NCBI RefSeq assembly: GCF_004000905.1 | Contig: NZ_BIMD01000024.1 | Location: 1-64,000 of the forward strand | DNA: 64,000 bases | Direction: 5' to 3' | Source of the DNA: Paenibacillus humicus NBRC 102415 | GTDB lineage: Bacteria; Bacillota; Bacilli; Paenibacillales; Paenibacillaceae | In this document: piece after piece, positions 9,134 to 16,706 of the stretch | How the letters are laid out: every line of letters starts with the position of its first letter | Position numbering within the stretch: position 1 is the stretch's first letter | Position numbers and translations under genes: made by a program | Notes under the pieces: generated by a model | Database searches by the model: none | What the model saw: the letters and a program-made list of their open reading frames with translations, nothing else | Told to the model about the DNA's origin: nothing

Positions 9134-9994
9134 TCACACCTTGCCGACTTCGTTGACGGCCTTCTCCAGGCTCTTGTCGTAATACTGGACGACCTTCTGA
9201 TTCGCCTCGTAGGCTCTCAGTGCGCCCATCATATCCACCATCGCCTGGGTGGCGTCGACGTTGGAGCGCTCCGTATACCCCTGACGGACTTCCACACCGT
9301 CCGCCGCCGTCGCCGGAGCCGCCCCGCCCTGCCCGTCAAGACGGAACTTGCCGTCTCCCTCGCGGATCAGGTCCTGAACGCGGTCGACTCGCGTGATCAG
9401 CAGCGATCTGCCCGTAGCAACGCCGTCCGCATCCGTGAAATCATAGGCGCCGTTCAGCTTCAGCGAATCCATGGAGGTCCCGGCCGGGAACGTCACCGGG
9501 CGGTTGTTCTTGCCGAGCACGGCCGAGCCGTCCGCCGTAAGCAGGGAACCGTCGGCCGCCAAGTGGAATTGTCCGCCTCTCGTGTATCGGGTCTGTCCGT
9601 CCGCATCCTGCACGGTGAAGTAGGCCTGCGGCCTGTACGTCACCGTTCCGTCTTCGGCGACGGATTTGCCGGAAGCGTCGAACACGGTGCCCGCCACCTC
9701 GATATTGGAGGCGATGGCGAAGTCGGATGCCCGATCCGTCTTGTCGAGATCGCCCTGCACCTGCAGCGCGATGCTTTCCTCCGCCAGCACACCGGTGCTG
9801 AGGCGTCCGATCCGGCGCGACGGCTCATTGTTCTTGCCGGTCATGGACAGCAGCATGTCCGGAAAGGAACGGTTCAGCGCATTGCTCTGCTTATATCCCG
9901 TCGTATTGAGATTGGCGATATTCGTCGTTACCGTGTCATGCACGCGCTGCTGGGCTACCATGCCTGCCGCTGCCGTGTACAATCCTCTGAGCAT
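9134..9994 (-). CDS. flhO: Flagellar hook-basal body protein FlhO (FlgF/FlgG family)
   Basis: 286 residues. The N-terminal motif is MVAQQRVHDTVTTNIANLNT, the central motif is YTRGGQFHLAADGSLLT, and the C-terminal motif is ERSNVDATQAMVDMMGALRA. It is a paralogue of the next gene; the order mbl-flhO-flhP matches B. subtilis and decides which of the two is called FlhO. Together they probably form the distal rod. AAGGGGAG precedes the ATG. Confidence 0.87.
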   Translation of the reverse strand: MLRGLYTAAAGMVAQQRVHDTVTTNIANLNTTGYKQSNALNRSFPDMLLSMTGKNNEPSRRIGRLSTGVLAEESIALQVQGDLDKTDRASDFAIASNIEVAGTVFDASGKSVAEDGTVTYRPQAYFTVQDADGQTRYTRGGQFHLAADGSLLTADGSAVLGKNNRPVTFPAGTSMDSLKLNGAYDFTDADGVATGRSLLITRVDRVQDLIREGDGKFRLDGQGGAAPATAADGVEVRQGYTERSNVDATQAMVDMMGALRAYEANQKVVQYYDKSLEKAVNEVGKV

Positions 9995-10081
9995 CCGGTT
10001 CTCCCCTTGCCTGTATGATGAAAGATGAAAGGATGAAAGTCTTATTGTTATATCGGCAGCGGCTGCCCATCCATGAAGAGC

Positions 10082-10136
10082 GGCCCGCCCTTCGCGCTCC
10101 GCAGCTCCGGAAGGAGCGGCTCGCGAGGGGCGGGCC
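10082..10136. terminator. Long GC-rich hairpin between mbl and flhO
   Basis: GGCCCGCCC and GGGCGGGCC form the outer arms; GCTCC/GGAGC forms an inner stem. No T-run follows on either strand, so it could be a weak or Rho-type terminator, or an mRNA processing or stabilising structure between mbl and flhO-flhP. Confidence 0.5.
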
Positions 10137-10151
10137 TTCGGTCGCCGGACT

Positions 10152-11156
10152 CTAGAAGCGCGCCTTCTTGCGCGACATCCGGTCCAGATGGTCCAGCATG
10201 AATCCGGTGCCTTTCACGACGCAGTGCATCGGGTCTTCGGCGACGAGCACCGGCACCTTGAGCTCGTCCGCCATGAGCAGATCCAGCCCGTCCAGCAGGG
10301 CGCCTCCGCCGGTCAGAATGACGCCGCGGTCGATGATGTCCGCAGACAATTCGGGAGGCGTGCGCTCCAGCACGGACTTGGCGGCAGCTACGATGGAGGC
10401 GACGGAATCGTGCAGCGCTTCCCGGACCTCCTCCGAGTGGATGGAGATGGTCTGCGGAAGCCCCGTCACCATATCGCGGCCCCGGATATCAATGGCCTCG
10501 CTGCGTCCGCCAGCGTATACCGATCCGATGCGCATTTTGATGCTCTCGCTTGTCCTTTCTCCGACCAGAAGCTTGTACTTCGCCTTGATGTAGCGGGCAA
10601 TATCGGAATCGAACGTATCGCCGGCTACCTTGATCGAGGAAGAAGTCACGATGTCGCCCATGGACAGGACGGCCACATCCGTCGTGCCCCCGCCGATATC
10701 GACGACCATATTGCCGCTAGGCTGATAAATGTCCATGCCGGCACCGATCGCGGCCGCCTTGGGTTCTTCTTCCATATAAACTTCTTTGGCTCCGCAGCGT
10801 TCGGCTGCCTCCCGGATCGCTTTCTGCTCCACCGATGTAATGTTGGTAGGAGCGCAAATGAGAATACGCGGACGGCTGTACCAGCTCCGTCCGCCGATGC
10901 GGTCGATGAAAGCCTTGAGCATCATTTCCGTAATTTCGAAGTCTGCGATGACTCCATCCCGAAGCGGGCGGATGGCGACGATATTTCCCGGTGTCCGGCC
11001 GACCATCCGGTACGCCTCGTCTCCGACGGCCAGCACCCGCTTGGTGCCGGTTTCAACGGCGACTACGGACGGCTCGTCGAGCACGACGCCCCTGCCTTTT
11101 ACATGAATGGACACGTTGGCGGTGCCCAGATCGATTCCGATATCCTTGCTCAGCAT
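10152..11156 (-). CDS. mbl: MreB-family rod shape-determining protein Mbl
   Basis: Actin-like protein that organises lateral wall synthesis under the membrane. The 334-residue protein has the phosphate-1 loop DIGIDLGTANVSIHVKG, the phosphate-2 loop VVDIGGGTTDVAVLSMGD, the MreB-type segment APTNITSVEQKAIREAAERC and the adenosine motif GGGALLDGLDLL. Position immediately after spoIIID and upstream of flhO is that of B. subtilis mbl rather than mreB or mreBH, which decides the paralogue. A terminator for spoIIID lies just upstream, so mbl probably has its own promoter. Confidence 0.9.
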   Translation of the reverse strand: MLSKDIGIDLGTANVSIHVKGRGVVLDEPSVVAVETGTKRVLAVGDEAYRMVGRTPGNIVAIRPLRDGVIADFEITEMMLKAFIDRIGGRSWYSRPRILICAPTNITSVEQKAIREAAERCGAKEVYMEEEPKAAAIGAGMDIYQPSGNMVVDIGGGTTDVAVLSMGDIVTSSSIKVAGDTFDSDIARYIKAKYKLLVGERTSESIKMRIGSVYAGGRSEAIDIRGRDMVTGLPQTISIHSEEVREALHDSVASIVAAAKSVLERTPPELSADIIDRGVILTGGGALLDGLDLLMADELKVPVLVAEDPMHCVVKGTGFMLDHLDRMSRKKARF

Positions 11157-11251
11157 ACGTCCGAAGTCCCCTAACGAATAATGTGGAAGTTCATACCCCC
11201 ATTATTCGCTAATAACCTCGTTTTTCCTCTGATTTTGTCAAAAAATTTTAC

Positions 11252-11279
11252 CAAAAGGCCTCCCGTGAAAGGGGAGGCC
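11252..11279 (-). terminator. spoIIID terminator
   Basis: On the minus strand GGCCTCCC pairs with GGGAGGCC around a short loop and is followed by TTTT. Confidence 0.8.
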
Positions 11280-11294
11280 GGAATGCGGCCGTTT

Positions 11295-11579
11295 TTACCT
11301 TTTTCCTGCAGCCAGCACCTCGCGGCGCTTGGTGCTTTTCTTGTACTTGATCTTGGTCGCCTCGCCGCCCCTGAGATGGCGGATGGACTTGTGGTACTCC
11401 AGGATGTGCTTCACTTGATCGGCCAGATCGGGATTGATTTCCGGCAGCCGCTCGGTGAGATCCTTGTGTACCGTGCTCTTCGATACCCCGAACTCCTTGG
11501 CGATCGTGCGCACCGTATGCTTGGTCTCCACGATGCACCGGCCAATCTTGATGGTCCGCTCTTTGATGTAATCGTGCAC
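11295..11579 (-). CDS. spoIIID: Sporulation transcription factor SpoIIID
   Basis: Small DNA-binding protein that tunes sigma-E-dependent mother-cell genes. It has 94 residues with a helix-turn-helix in TVRTIAKEFGVSKSTVHKDL and the basic C-terminal region needed for DNA contact (HLRGGEATKIKYKK). Sequence and length agree with the family. The start codon is GTG at 11579, preceded by GGGAGGCGG. Neighbours spoIIQ upstream and mbl downstream match B. subtilis. A sigma-E-like promoter is visible upstream. Confidence 0.95.
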   Translation of the reverse strand: MHDYIKERTIKIGRCIVETKHTVRTIAKEFGVSKSTVHKDLTERLPEINPDLADQVKHILEYHKSIRHLRGGEATKIKYKKSTKRREVLAAGKR

Positions 11580-11614
11580 GTTCCCGCCTCCCTAACTCGT
11601 TTTAAGATTGGTAC

Positions 11615-11642
11615 ATTATATGAGAGGGGCGGGTAGATATTC
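11615..11642 (-). promoter_or_regulatory. Candidate sigma-E promoter of spoIIID
   Basis: On the minus strand GAATATC (11636-11642; consensus kmATATT) is followed after 13 bases by CATATAAT (11615-11622; consensus CATACAnT). spoIIID belongs to the sigma-E regulon in B. subtilis, so the match has biological support. The same hexamers could also serve sigma-A. The rest of the 11580-11906 gap holds only the spoIIQ terminator. Confidence 0.5.
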
Positions 11643-11863
11643 TTTGTGGCCAAGCACTAGGTACTAAATCCGTCCAATTTGTTCGCAAATGGCCTTCCGG
11701 CGGACAGTCCGAGCCATGAAAAAACAATCCGGCTCCCTTGCAGAAAAAGAGCAGGCTGGCAGCCCGAAAGCGGCATGAAGCCGGTCAGGCGCCAAGGCTT
11801 GCCGCCGTCGGCTGGCTGAGCAAAGCCGCACGCCGGACGAAGCAGCGGTCTTTTTCATCGGCA

Positions 11864-11896
11864 TAAAAAAATCCCTGAAGCCGAGGCTTCAGGGAT
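11864..11896 (-). terminator. spoIIQ terminator
   Basis: ATCCCTGAAGCC pairs with GGCTTCAGGGAT and is followed on the minus strand by a seven-T run, 11 bp after the spoIIQ stop. Confidence 0.9.
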
Positions 11897-11906
11897 GAGG
11901 AACCGC

Positions 11907-12680
11907 TTATTCGGAATCGTCGCCCGATGCGGCGCTGCTGTCCTGGCTTGCTGCCGGAGCGAGCGCGGGCAGGACCGAATTCGGATTGACATGCTCGTTG
12001 TTTTTGAGAAGCGCGAAGTGCAGGTGTACGCCCAGATCTTTCTGCAGCTCGTTTTTGCCTGCCTTGCCGATTACCGTGCTTTGCTTGACGTCGTCGCCTT
12101 GCTTGACCGTCACATCGGTCAAGCTTTGGTAGACGGAGACGTATCCGCCCGAATGGGTGATCTCCACGACCGTGCCGTTGGTCGGCTGATCCTGCACCAG
12201 CGTCACTTTGCCGCTCAGCACGGCCTGCACGTCGAACGGCTGGTCGTCGCTGCGGGCCAGGTCGATGCCGGTGTTGGCGGAGAACGTGTTGCCCTGCTCG
12301 ACCATCGCGGCATCCTGCTCGGCAGGAGTCGCGGCGGCATCGAAGTAGCCGCGCTTCACCGTGACGTCAGCCGTGCTGGCTACCGGCCATTTTGCCGTCT
12401 CGCCAGGCACCGGCTTCACGGTCACCGGCTCCGGCTGCTGCTCTCCGCCTTGCGCCACTGCAGTCGTATCGGGGATCTCGGTTGTCGAAGTCTTCTTGTC
12501 GTCTCCCTGATAGAGCCACATGACGGTTACGATGATTGCTGCCGCGGCGACGAACAGTGCCGGAGAGATCCACTTGCGCGACAGGGTCTTCTTGTAAGCT
12601 GAAGATGGAGCGGAGTTTCTTCCTCCCAGATTTGGTTTAGGAGGCTCTTGCTTTTGGTTTTTTTGATCTTGTTCATTCAT
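11907..12680 (-). CDS. spoIIQ: Forespore engulfment protein SpoIIQ (M23/LytM-like, degenerate metal site)
   Basis: Forespore-side partner of SpoIIIAH in the engulfment channel. The 257-residue protein has one membrane segment (about residues 38-57), a Pro/Gln/Glu-rich linker and a LytM domain. The second metal motif, HLHF (His219, His221), is intact. The first motif reads NTGID, with Asn136 where active M23 peptidases have His, while Asp140 is kept. B. subtilis SpoIIQ is also altered at this His, so this is probably a scaffold rather than an endopeptidase. A sigma-F-type promoter lies directly upstream and a strong terminator downstream, which makes a monocistronic forespore unit. Confidence 0.9.
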   Translation of the reverse strand: MNEQDQKNQKQEPPKPNLGGRNSAPSSAYKKTLSRKWISPALFVAAAAIIVTVMWLYQGDDKKTSTTEIPDTTAVAQGGEQQPEPVTVKPVPGETAKWPVASTADVTVKRGYFDAAATPAEQDAAMVEQGNTFSANTGIDLARSDDQPFDVQAVLSGKVTLVQDQPTNGTVVEITHSGGYVSVYQSLTDVTVKQGDDVKQSTVIGKAGKNELQKDLGVHLHFALLKNNEHVNPNSVLPALAPAASQDSSAASGDDSE

Positions 12681-12700
12681 TTTCTATCACCTCACTAGCC

Positions 12701-12728
12701 ATTGTTGCCGGATCAGCTAGGTTTATAC
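12701..12728 (-). promoter_or_regulatory. Sigma-F-type promoter of spoIIQ
   Basis: On the minus strand GTATA (12724-12728) is followed after 14 bases by GGCAACAAT (12701-12709), matching the sigma-F pattern GYWTA and GGNNANNHT. spoIIQ is a known sigma-F gene. The spoIIR promoter in this window has the same elements with the same 14-base spacing. Confidence 0.75.
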
Positions 12729-12772
12729 GTAGGGCGATAGAGAATTTGCGAGGAGGGAGGAAGATTCGCCTC

Positions 12773-14113
12773 CTAGCTGCTCATGCGGGGGAGATCGTTC
12801 TCCCTCACGACCGCGGTTCCGGTATAGTAGTGGGACAGAATCTGATAGGCGTTGCTGCCCTTCTTCGCCATGCCGTCGGCGCCCCACTGGCTCATCCCGA
12901 CACCGTGCCCATAGCCATAGGTCGTAATCTCGATATTTTTGCCGCTGATCTTCCAGGTGAATTGGGAGGAGGCGAGTCCCAGCTTCTCCCGGGCTTCGCG
13001 GCCCGTGAACGTGGCGTCTCCCGCCGCCAGCTCGCGGATCCTTCTGCCGTCCGTCGTATCGAGCACCCGCAGGCTGCGGACCGGCGTGCTGCCGCTGAGG
13101 CCGAGCTTCCGGTAAAAGGACGCCAGCGGCATCGTCGTCGTCTCCTTGTACTCCGGAGACAGGGACTTGTCCCACGGGCTGGCCACGCTGCGGAGATAGG
13201 GAAGGCTGGCGTCCCAGTAATCCTCTGAATTTTCGGTATAACCGTTGCTGGTGGAAAAGAACAGAGCCTGAATCGGGCTTCCCTGATAGGTGACGATTTC
13301 TCCCCTCGTCCCTTGGACGGCTTCGTTCAGCTTCGTCAGATTCGCCTCCCGCTCCTTGCCGCTCCAGCGGGCCAGCAGCTGCTTCATCGGGATGTACACC
13401 TGATGGGCGGTCGTATCCGTGACATCCGCTCCCTTCACCGGCACGCCGCTGACGTCGCCGGAAGCGAGCCGCCGGACGATATACGTGCGGGCGGCGATCG
13501 CCTGCGCCTTGAGCGCTTCCGGCTCGAAGGAGATCGGCATCTCGCCGGCGATGACGCCGCGGATATAAGTCTCCATCGGCACCTTCTCGATGCGCTTCTC
13601 CTTCGTCACATAGACGCGCACCTGGGTCAGATCCAGCGCCGTCAGCTTCTTCGGCCCGGTAGAAGGCGCTGGCGCCGATTCCTCCGTTCCGGCCGGAGAA
13701 CCGCCGCCAGCGCCTGCGCCGATTCCGGATCCTTCCCCCCCATCTGCCGGTCCTGCAGTCCCGCCGGCCGATTCTGCGCCGCTTCCGGATGCTTGTCCCC
13801 CATCTGCCGGCCCCGCAGCCCCGCCGGCCGCTTCGTCGGCGGCTGCCTGGCCGGTCTGCCGGGCGGCAGCGCTGCCGCCCGGCAGCTCCTGGCCGGATAG
13901 TTCCGGCACCGGAATCAAGGCTTGCTCCTGCCGGGCATTCGTCCGGCCATCCTGCGACTTGGCGACGATAAATCCCGGAATCAGAATCGCCGCCGCCGTA
14001 AGGACGCTTACGGAAGCCAGCGCCATTCCCGACATCCCCTGTCCTTCCGCTGCTCTGCCGAAAGGCTTTCCTCGCAGACTCGTCTTCCTCGTTCCTGTCG
14101 CGCGCTTCTTCAT
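12773..14113 (-). CDS. spoIID: Stage II sporulation protein D (lytic transglycosylase)
   Basis: Membrane-anchored lytic transglycosylase that works with SpoIIM/SpoIIP during engulfment. 446 residues from ATG at 14113 (MKKRATGTRK), preceded by GAGGAGGG; an upstream start would be poorly supported. It has an N-terminal membrane segment (about 29-49), then an unusual Gly/Ala/Ser/Pro-rich linker (about 75-150), then the SpoIID domain with VIAGEMPISFEPEALKAQAI, which includes the catalytic Glu, and a C-terminal YGYGHGVGMSQWGADGMA motif. B. subtilis SpoIID is about 340 residues; the excess is the linker, which is encoded by a 60-bp DNA repeat. A possible but weak sigma-E promoter (CATAGTCT) lies near 14180. 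Confidence 0.92.
   Translation of the reverse strand: MKKRATGTRKTSLRGKPFGRAAEGQGMSGMALASVSVLTAAAILIPGFIVAKSQDGRTNARQEQALIPVPELSGQELPGGSAAARQTGQAAADEAAGGAAGPADGGQASGSGAESAGGTAGPADGGEGSGIGAGAGGGSPAGTEESAPAPSTGPKKLTALDLTQVRVYVTKEKRIEKVPMETYIRGVIAGEMPISFEPEALKAQAIAARTYIVRRLASGDVSGVPVKGADVTDTTAHQVYIPMKQLLARWSGKEREANLTKLNEAVQGTRGEIVTYQGSPIQALFFSTSNGYTENSEDYWDASLPYLRSVASPWDKSLSPEYKETTTMPLASFYRKLGLSGSTPVRSLRVLDTTDGRRIRELAAGDATFTGREAREKLGLASSQFTWKISGKNIEITTYGYGHGVGMSQWGADGMAKKGSNAYQILSHYYTGTAVVRENDLPRMSS
13727..13830. repeat. 60-bp direct repeat inside spoIID linker
   Basis: Bases 13741-13770 and 13801-13830 differ at only three of 30 positions; the similarity extends upstream (13727 and 13787). The period is 60 bp, or 20 codons, so the reading frame is kept. 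It encodes the repeated AGPADGG region of the linker. Confidence 0.85.
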
Positions 14114-14242
14114 CTTCGATGAATTCCCTCCTCTATTACCCTGCCAAGGCAAATGCTCACGACCCGTCTCTAAAGACTATGAGCCGAGAAACATAGAATA
14201 GAACCGCGATAGGCCGCTTGAGAGAGAAGTCCCGCGAGAAAC

Positions 14243-14269
14243 GAAAAAGCGATGCCGGATGGCATCGCT
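14243..14269 (-). terminator. Terminator of the efflux/two-component operon
   Basis: AGCGATGCC pairs perfectly with GGCATCGCT around a 4-base loop and is followed by TTTTTC on the minus strand. It lies about 125 bp after the sensor kinase stop. Confidence 0.85.
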
Positions 14270-14392
14270 GCTGAAAGCCCTGCTGTCGGGCCGAGCCTGA
14301 CGGCCTTTGAACATGCTGCCATGCAGCCGTAAGATCAGGGCTTCCAGGTAAAGAGATTAAGAAATGCCGTGCATTCCAGCCGGCTCCAGGCT

Positions 14393-15979
14393 TCAATCCT
14401 GTTGCTCGTCGGCAGCCGCTTCAGCTCCCGCTCCGCCAGCCGCACGCTGGAGGCAGAAGGAGAAGGAGCTGCCCCGGCCCTGTTCGCTGCGGACCGCGAT
14501 GCGGGATCCGTGCGCATCCAGGATATGCTTGACGATCGACAGTCCGATGCCTGTGCCGCCGCGCCCGGAGCGGGCTTCATCCGTCTTGTAGAACCGCTCC
14601 CAGATGCGCTCCGTCTCCTCCGGCGACATGCCGATTCCTTCATCCCTTACCGTCAGGCAGGCTTGCTCCTCCTGCGCGTCGAGCGTCACATAGACGGTCG
14701 ACCCTTGCGGCGAGAACGCCATGGCGTTCTGGATCAGATTGACCATCACCTGCTCCAGGCGGTGGGCGTCGCCTACGACCATCACCTTGCCGCTGCCGAC
14801 GGCAAGGCCGTCGCCGGCTCCCTCGTTTCCCGTCCCGCTCCATGCCCCCTGAGCCTGGCCAGGACCGTCGCCGGCTCCCTCGTCTCCCGTCCCGCTCCAT
14901 GCCCCCGGAGCCGGGCCAGGCTCGGAATCGACCCGCCCCTTGATCTCGTACCGGACTCCGTGATGCCGGAAGGTGGATTCCATCCGCGCCAGCAGCAGCC
15001 TCACCGTCTCGGCCAGATCGAACTCCGCGGGCTGCACGTCGAATTGGCCGGACTCGATCTTGGACATGTCGAGCAGATCGTTCACAAGCTTCATCAGCCG
15101 AACGGTCTGCTCCTGGGTAATCCGCAAATAGCGGTCCGCCTTCTCCCCCGGAATCGTCCCGTCCAGAATCGCCTCCACATAACCGTGGATGGAAGTCAGC
15201 GGAGAGCGGAGATCATGCGAGACGTTGGCGAGGAAGTCGCGCCGGGTCTGCTCCAGCGCGCCGAGGTCTACGGCCATGCGGTTTAGCGAGCCGGCCAGCC
15301 GGCCGAGCTCATCGGGGGAAGCATCGCGGATCGGCGTATCGAAGTCGCCCTTGGCGAAGCGCTCCGCTCCGAGGCTCATGCGGCGGATCCGCGTCGTCAT
15401 GTAGCGGGAGAACAGCCAGGAGAATACGGCCGATACAGCCAGCGCGACGGAGATGGCCAGCCAGCTCAGATTCTGCCAGCGGCGGAAGTCCCGCTGAAAG
15501 CCGGTCGAGAGCGAGACGACATAGCGGTCGATGGAAGGCACGTACTGGGAGCTCACGATCCATTTGCCGGACTCGTTCTCGATCATCTGGGAGCGGAACT
15601 GGCCGCTGGAGCCGATATTGGCCTCGCTGATGATGGACTTGATCTCGCTGGCGGGCAGCGGCACGTCTCCGACCTGCATATAGCGGCCGGTGCTGTCGAT
15701 GACGAGAATGCTCTTCATCTGCGGCGGCACGACGACTTTGAGCGCCGTGCTGACCATGCTCTCGGTCCATCTTTCGGATGCGGCCGTTTCCAGCAGCTTG
15801 ACCGTCCGCCGCAGCTCCGCCCCTTCCATGCCCTGCTGCCGGTCGAACATGTCGCGCCGGACCAGCTGCGTCGAAACCAGGTTGAAGACGAGGAACGTAA
15901 CGCCGAGAATCGAGAGAGAAATGATCAGCACTTTGGCGAAGATTGTATTCAGCCCGAGCCTTGCGGCCAGACGGCTCAT
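14393..15979 (-). CDS. Membrane sensor histidine kinase (OmpR-pair type)
   Basis: 528 residues. It has TM1 (about 13-33), an extracytoplasmic sensor region to about residue 168, TM2 (about 172-190), HAMP, a HisKA box (NVSHDLRSPLTSIHGYVEA; phospho-acceptor His255) and a HATPase domain with NLIQNA and GTGIGLSIVKHILDAHG. The ATG overlaps the regulator stop (ATGA), so the two are translationally coupled. Two near-identical 19-residue Gly/Ala-rich units (APGAWSGTGDEGAGDG type) interrupt the ATPase domain at about residues 353-391, just before its N box. Reading frame and all kinase motifs remain intact. The ligand is unknown. Confidence 0.88.
   Translation of the reverse strand: MSRLAARLGLNTIFAKVLIISLSILGVTFLVFNLVSTQLVRRDMFDRQQGMEGAELRRTVKLLETAASERWTESMVSTALKVVVPPQMKSILVIDSTGRYMQVGDVPLPASEIKSIISEANIGSSGQFRSQMIENESGKWIVSSQYVPSIDRYVVSLSTGFQRDFRRWQNLSWLAISVALAVSAVFSWLFSRYMTTRIRRMSLGAERFAKGDFDTPIRDASPDELGRLAGSLNRMAVDLGALEQTRRDFLANVSHDLRSPLTSIHGYVEAILDGTIPGEKADRYLRITQEQTVRLMKLVNDLLDMSKIESGQFDVQPAEFDLAETVRLLLARMESTFRHHGVRYEIKGRVDSEPGPAPGAWSGTGDEGAGDGPGQAQGAWSGTGNEGAGDGLAVGSGKVMVVGDAHRLEQVMVNLIQNAMAFSPQGSTVYVTLDAQEEQACLTVRDEGIGMSPEETERIWERFYKTDEARSGRGGTGIGLSIVKHILDAHGSRIAVRSEQGRGSSFSFCLQRAAGGAGAEAAADEQQD
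14808..14921. repeat. 57-bp tandem duplication in the kinase ATPase domain
   Basis: Two adjacent 57-bp units (14808-14864 and 14865-14921) differ at only four positions. 57 is a multiple of three, so each unit adds 19 residues in frame. Confidence 0.93.
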
Positions 15980-16656
15980 GACTGGACCTCGAACTTGTAG
16001 CCGACGCCGCACACGGTGGCGATGCGCCAGGACGGATGCTCGCCGATCTTGTCCCGGATGCGCTTGATATGCACGTCGACCGTATTGGAATCGCCGAAGT
16101 AATCCATGCCCCAGATCTGCTGCAGCAGCTCCTCGCGGGTGAATACTTTGCCCGGCCGGGAAGCCATGCAATAGAGCAGCTCGACCTCCTTGGGAGCGCT
16201 CCCGACATCCTGCCCGCGCACCGTCACGCGGTATTCGTTCACGTCGACGACGAGATCCGGGAACACCGCCTGTTCCTTGTACAAGGTCGGATGCGTCCGC
16301 TTCAGGACGGCCCGGATCCGGGCAAGCAGCTCCTTCGGGTCGAACGGCTTGACGAGGTAATCGTCCGCTCCCATGGAAAAGCCCTTCAGCTTGTCGTAGC
16401 CGTCCCCTTTGCCGGTCAGGAAAATGATCGGCACCGTACTGGTCTGCCGGATTTCCTCGCAGACGCTCCAGCCGTCGCGGCCAGGCATCATGATATCCAG
16501 GACGACGAGATCGGGGATCTGCTCGTAGAACTTCCTGAGCCCGGCAGCGCCGTCGCCCGCCGTCGCGTACTGAAAGCCGTATCGCTGCAAGTACAGCTCC
16601 AGCAGATCGCTGATCAGGGAATCGTCTTCTATGATCAGGATATAAGGCATTTTCAT
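15976..16656 (-). CDS. OmpR/PhoB-family response regulator
   Basis: 226 residues. The receiver domain has the acidic pocket EDD at residues 10-12, phospho-acceptor Asp54 in VVLDIMMPGRDGW, and the conserved Lys in DDYLVKPF. The C-terminal winged helix contains APKEVELLYCMASRPGKVFT and the recognition region NTVDVHIKRIRDKIG. ATG at 16656 follows GGAGGT; the 18 upstream codons are not needed. It starts 50 bp after the permease stop and overlaps the kinase gene by four bases, so it is part of the efflux operon and probably controls it. Confidence 0.93.
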   Translation of the reverse strand: MKMPYILIIEDDSLISDLLELYLQRYGFQYATAGDGAAGLRKFYEQIPDLVVLDIMMPGRDGWSVCEEIRQTSTVPIIFLTGKGDGYDKLKGFSMGADDYLVKPFDPKELLARIRAVLKRTHPTLYKEQAVFPDLVVDVNEYRVTVRGQDVGSAPKEVELLYCMASRPGKVFTREELLQQIWGMDYFGDSNTVDVHIKRIRDKIGEHPSWRIATVCGVGYKFEVQS

Positions 16657-16706
16657 CTGGCTACCTCCGAGAGCGGAATGTGACTGTCTATCCGTTGGTA
16701 TGGGAA

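Noticed and set aside
11664-11864. 66-codon minus-strand frame between spoIIQ and spoIIID
   Set aside because: It starts in the spoIIQ terminator tail, has no ribosome-binding site and overlaps the spoIIID promoter region; composition is like non-coding DNA.
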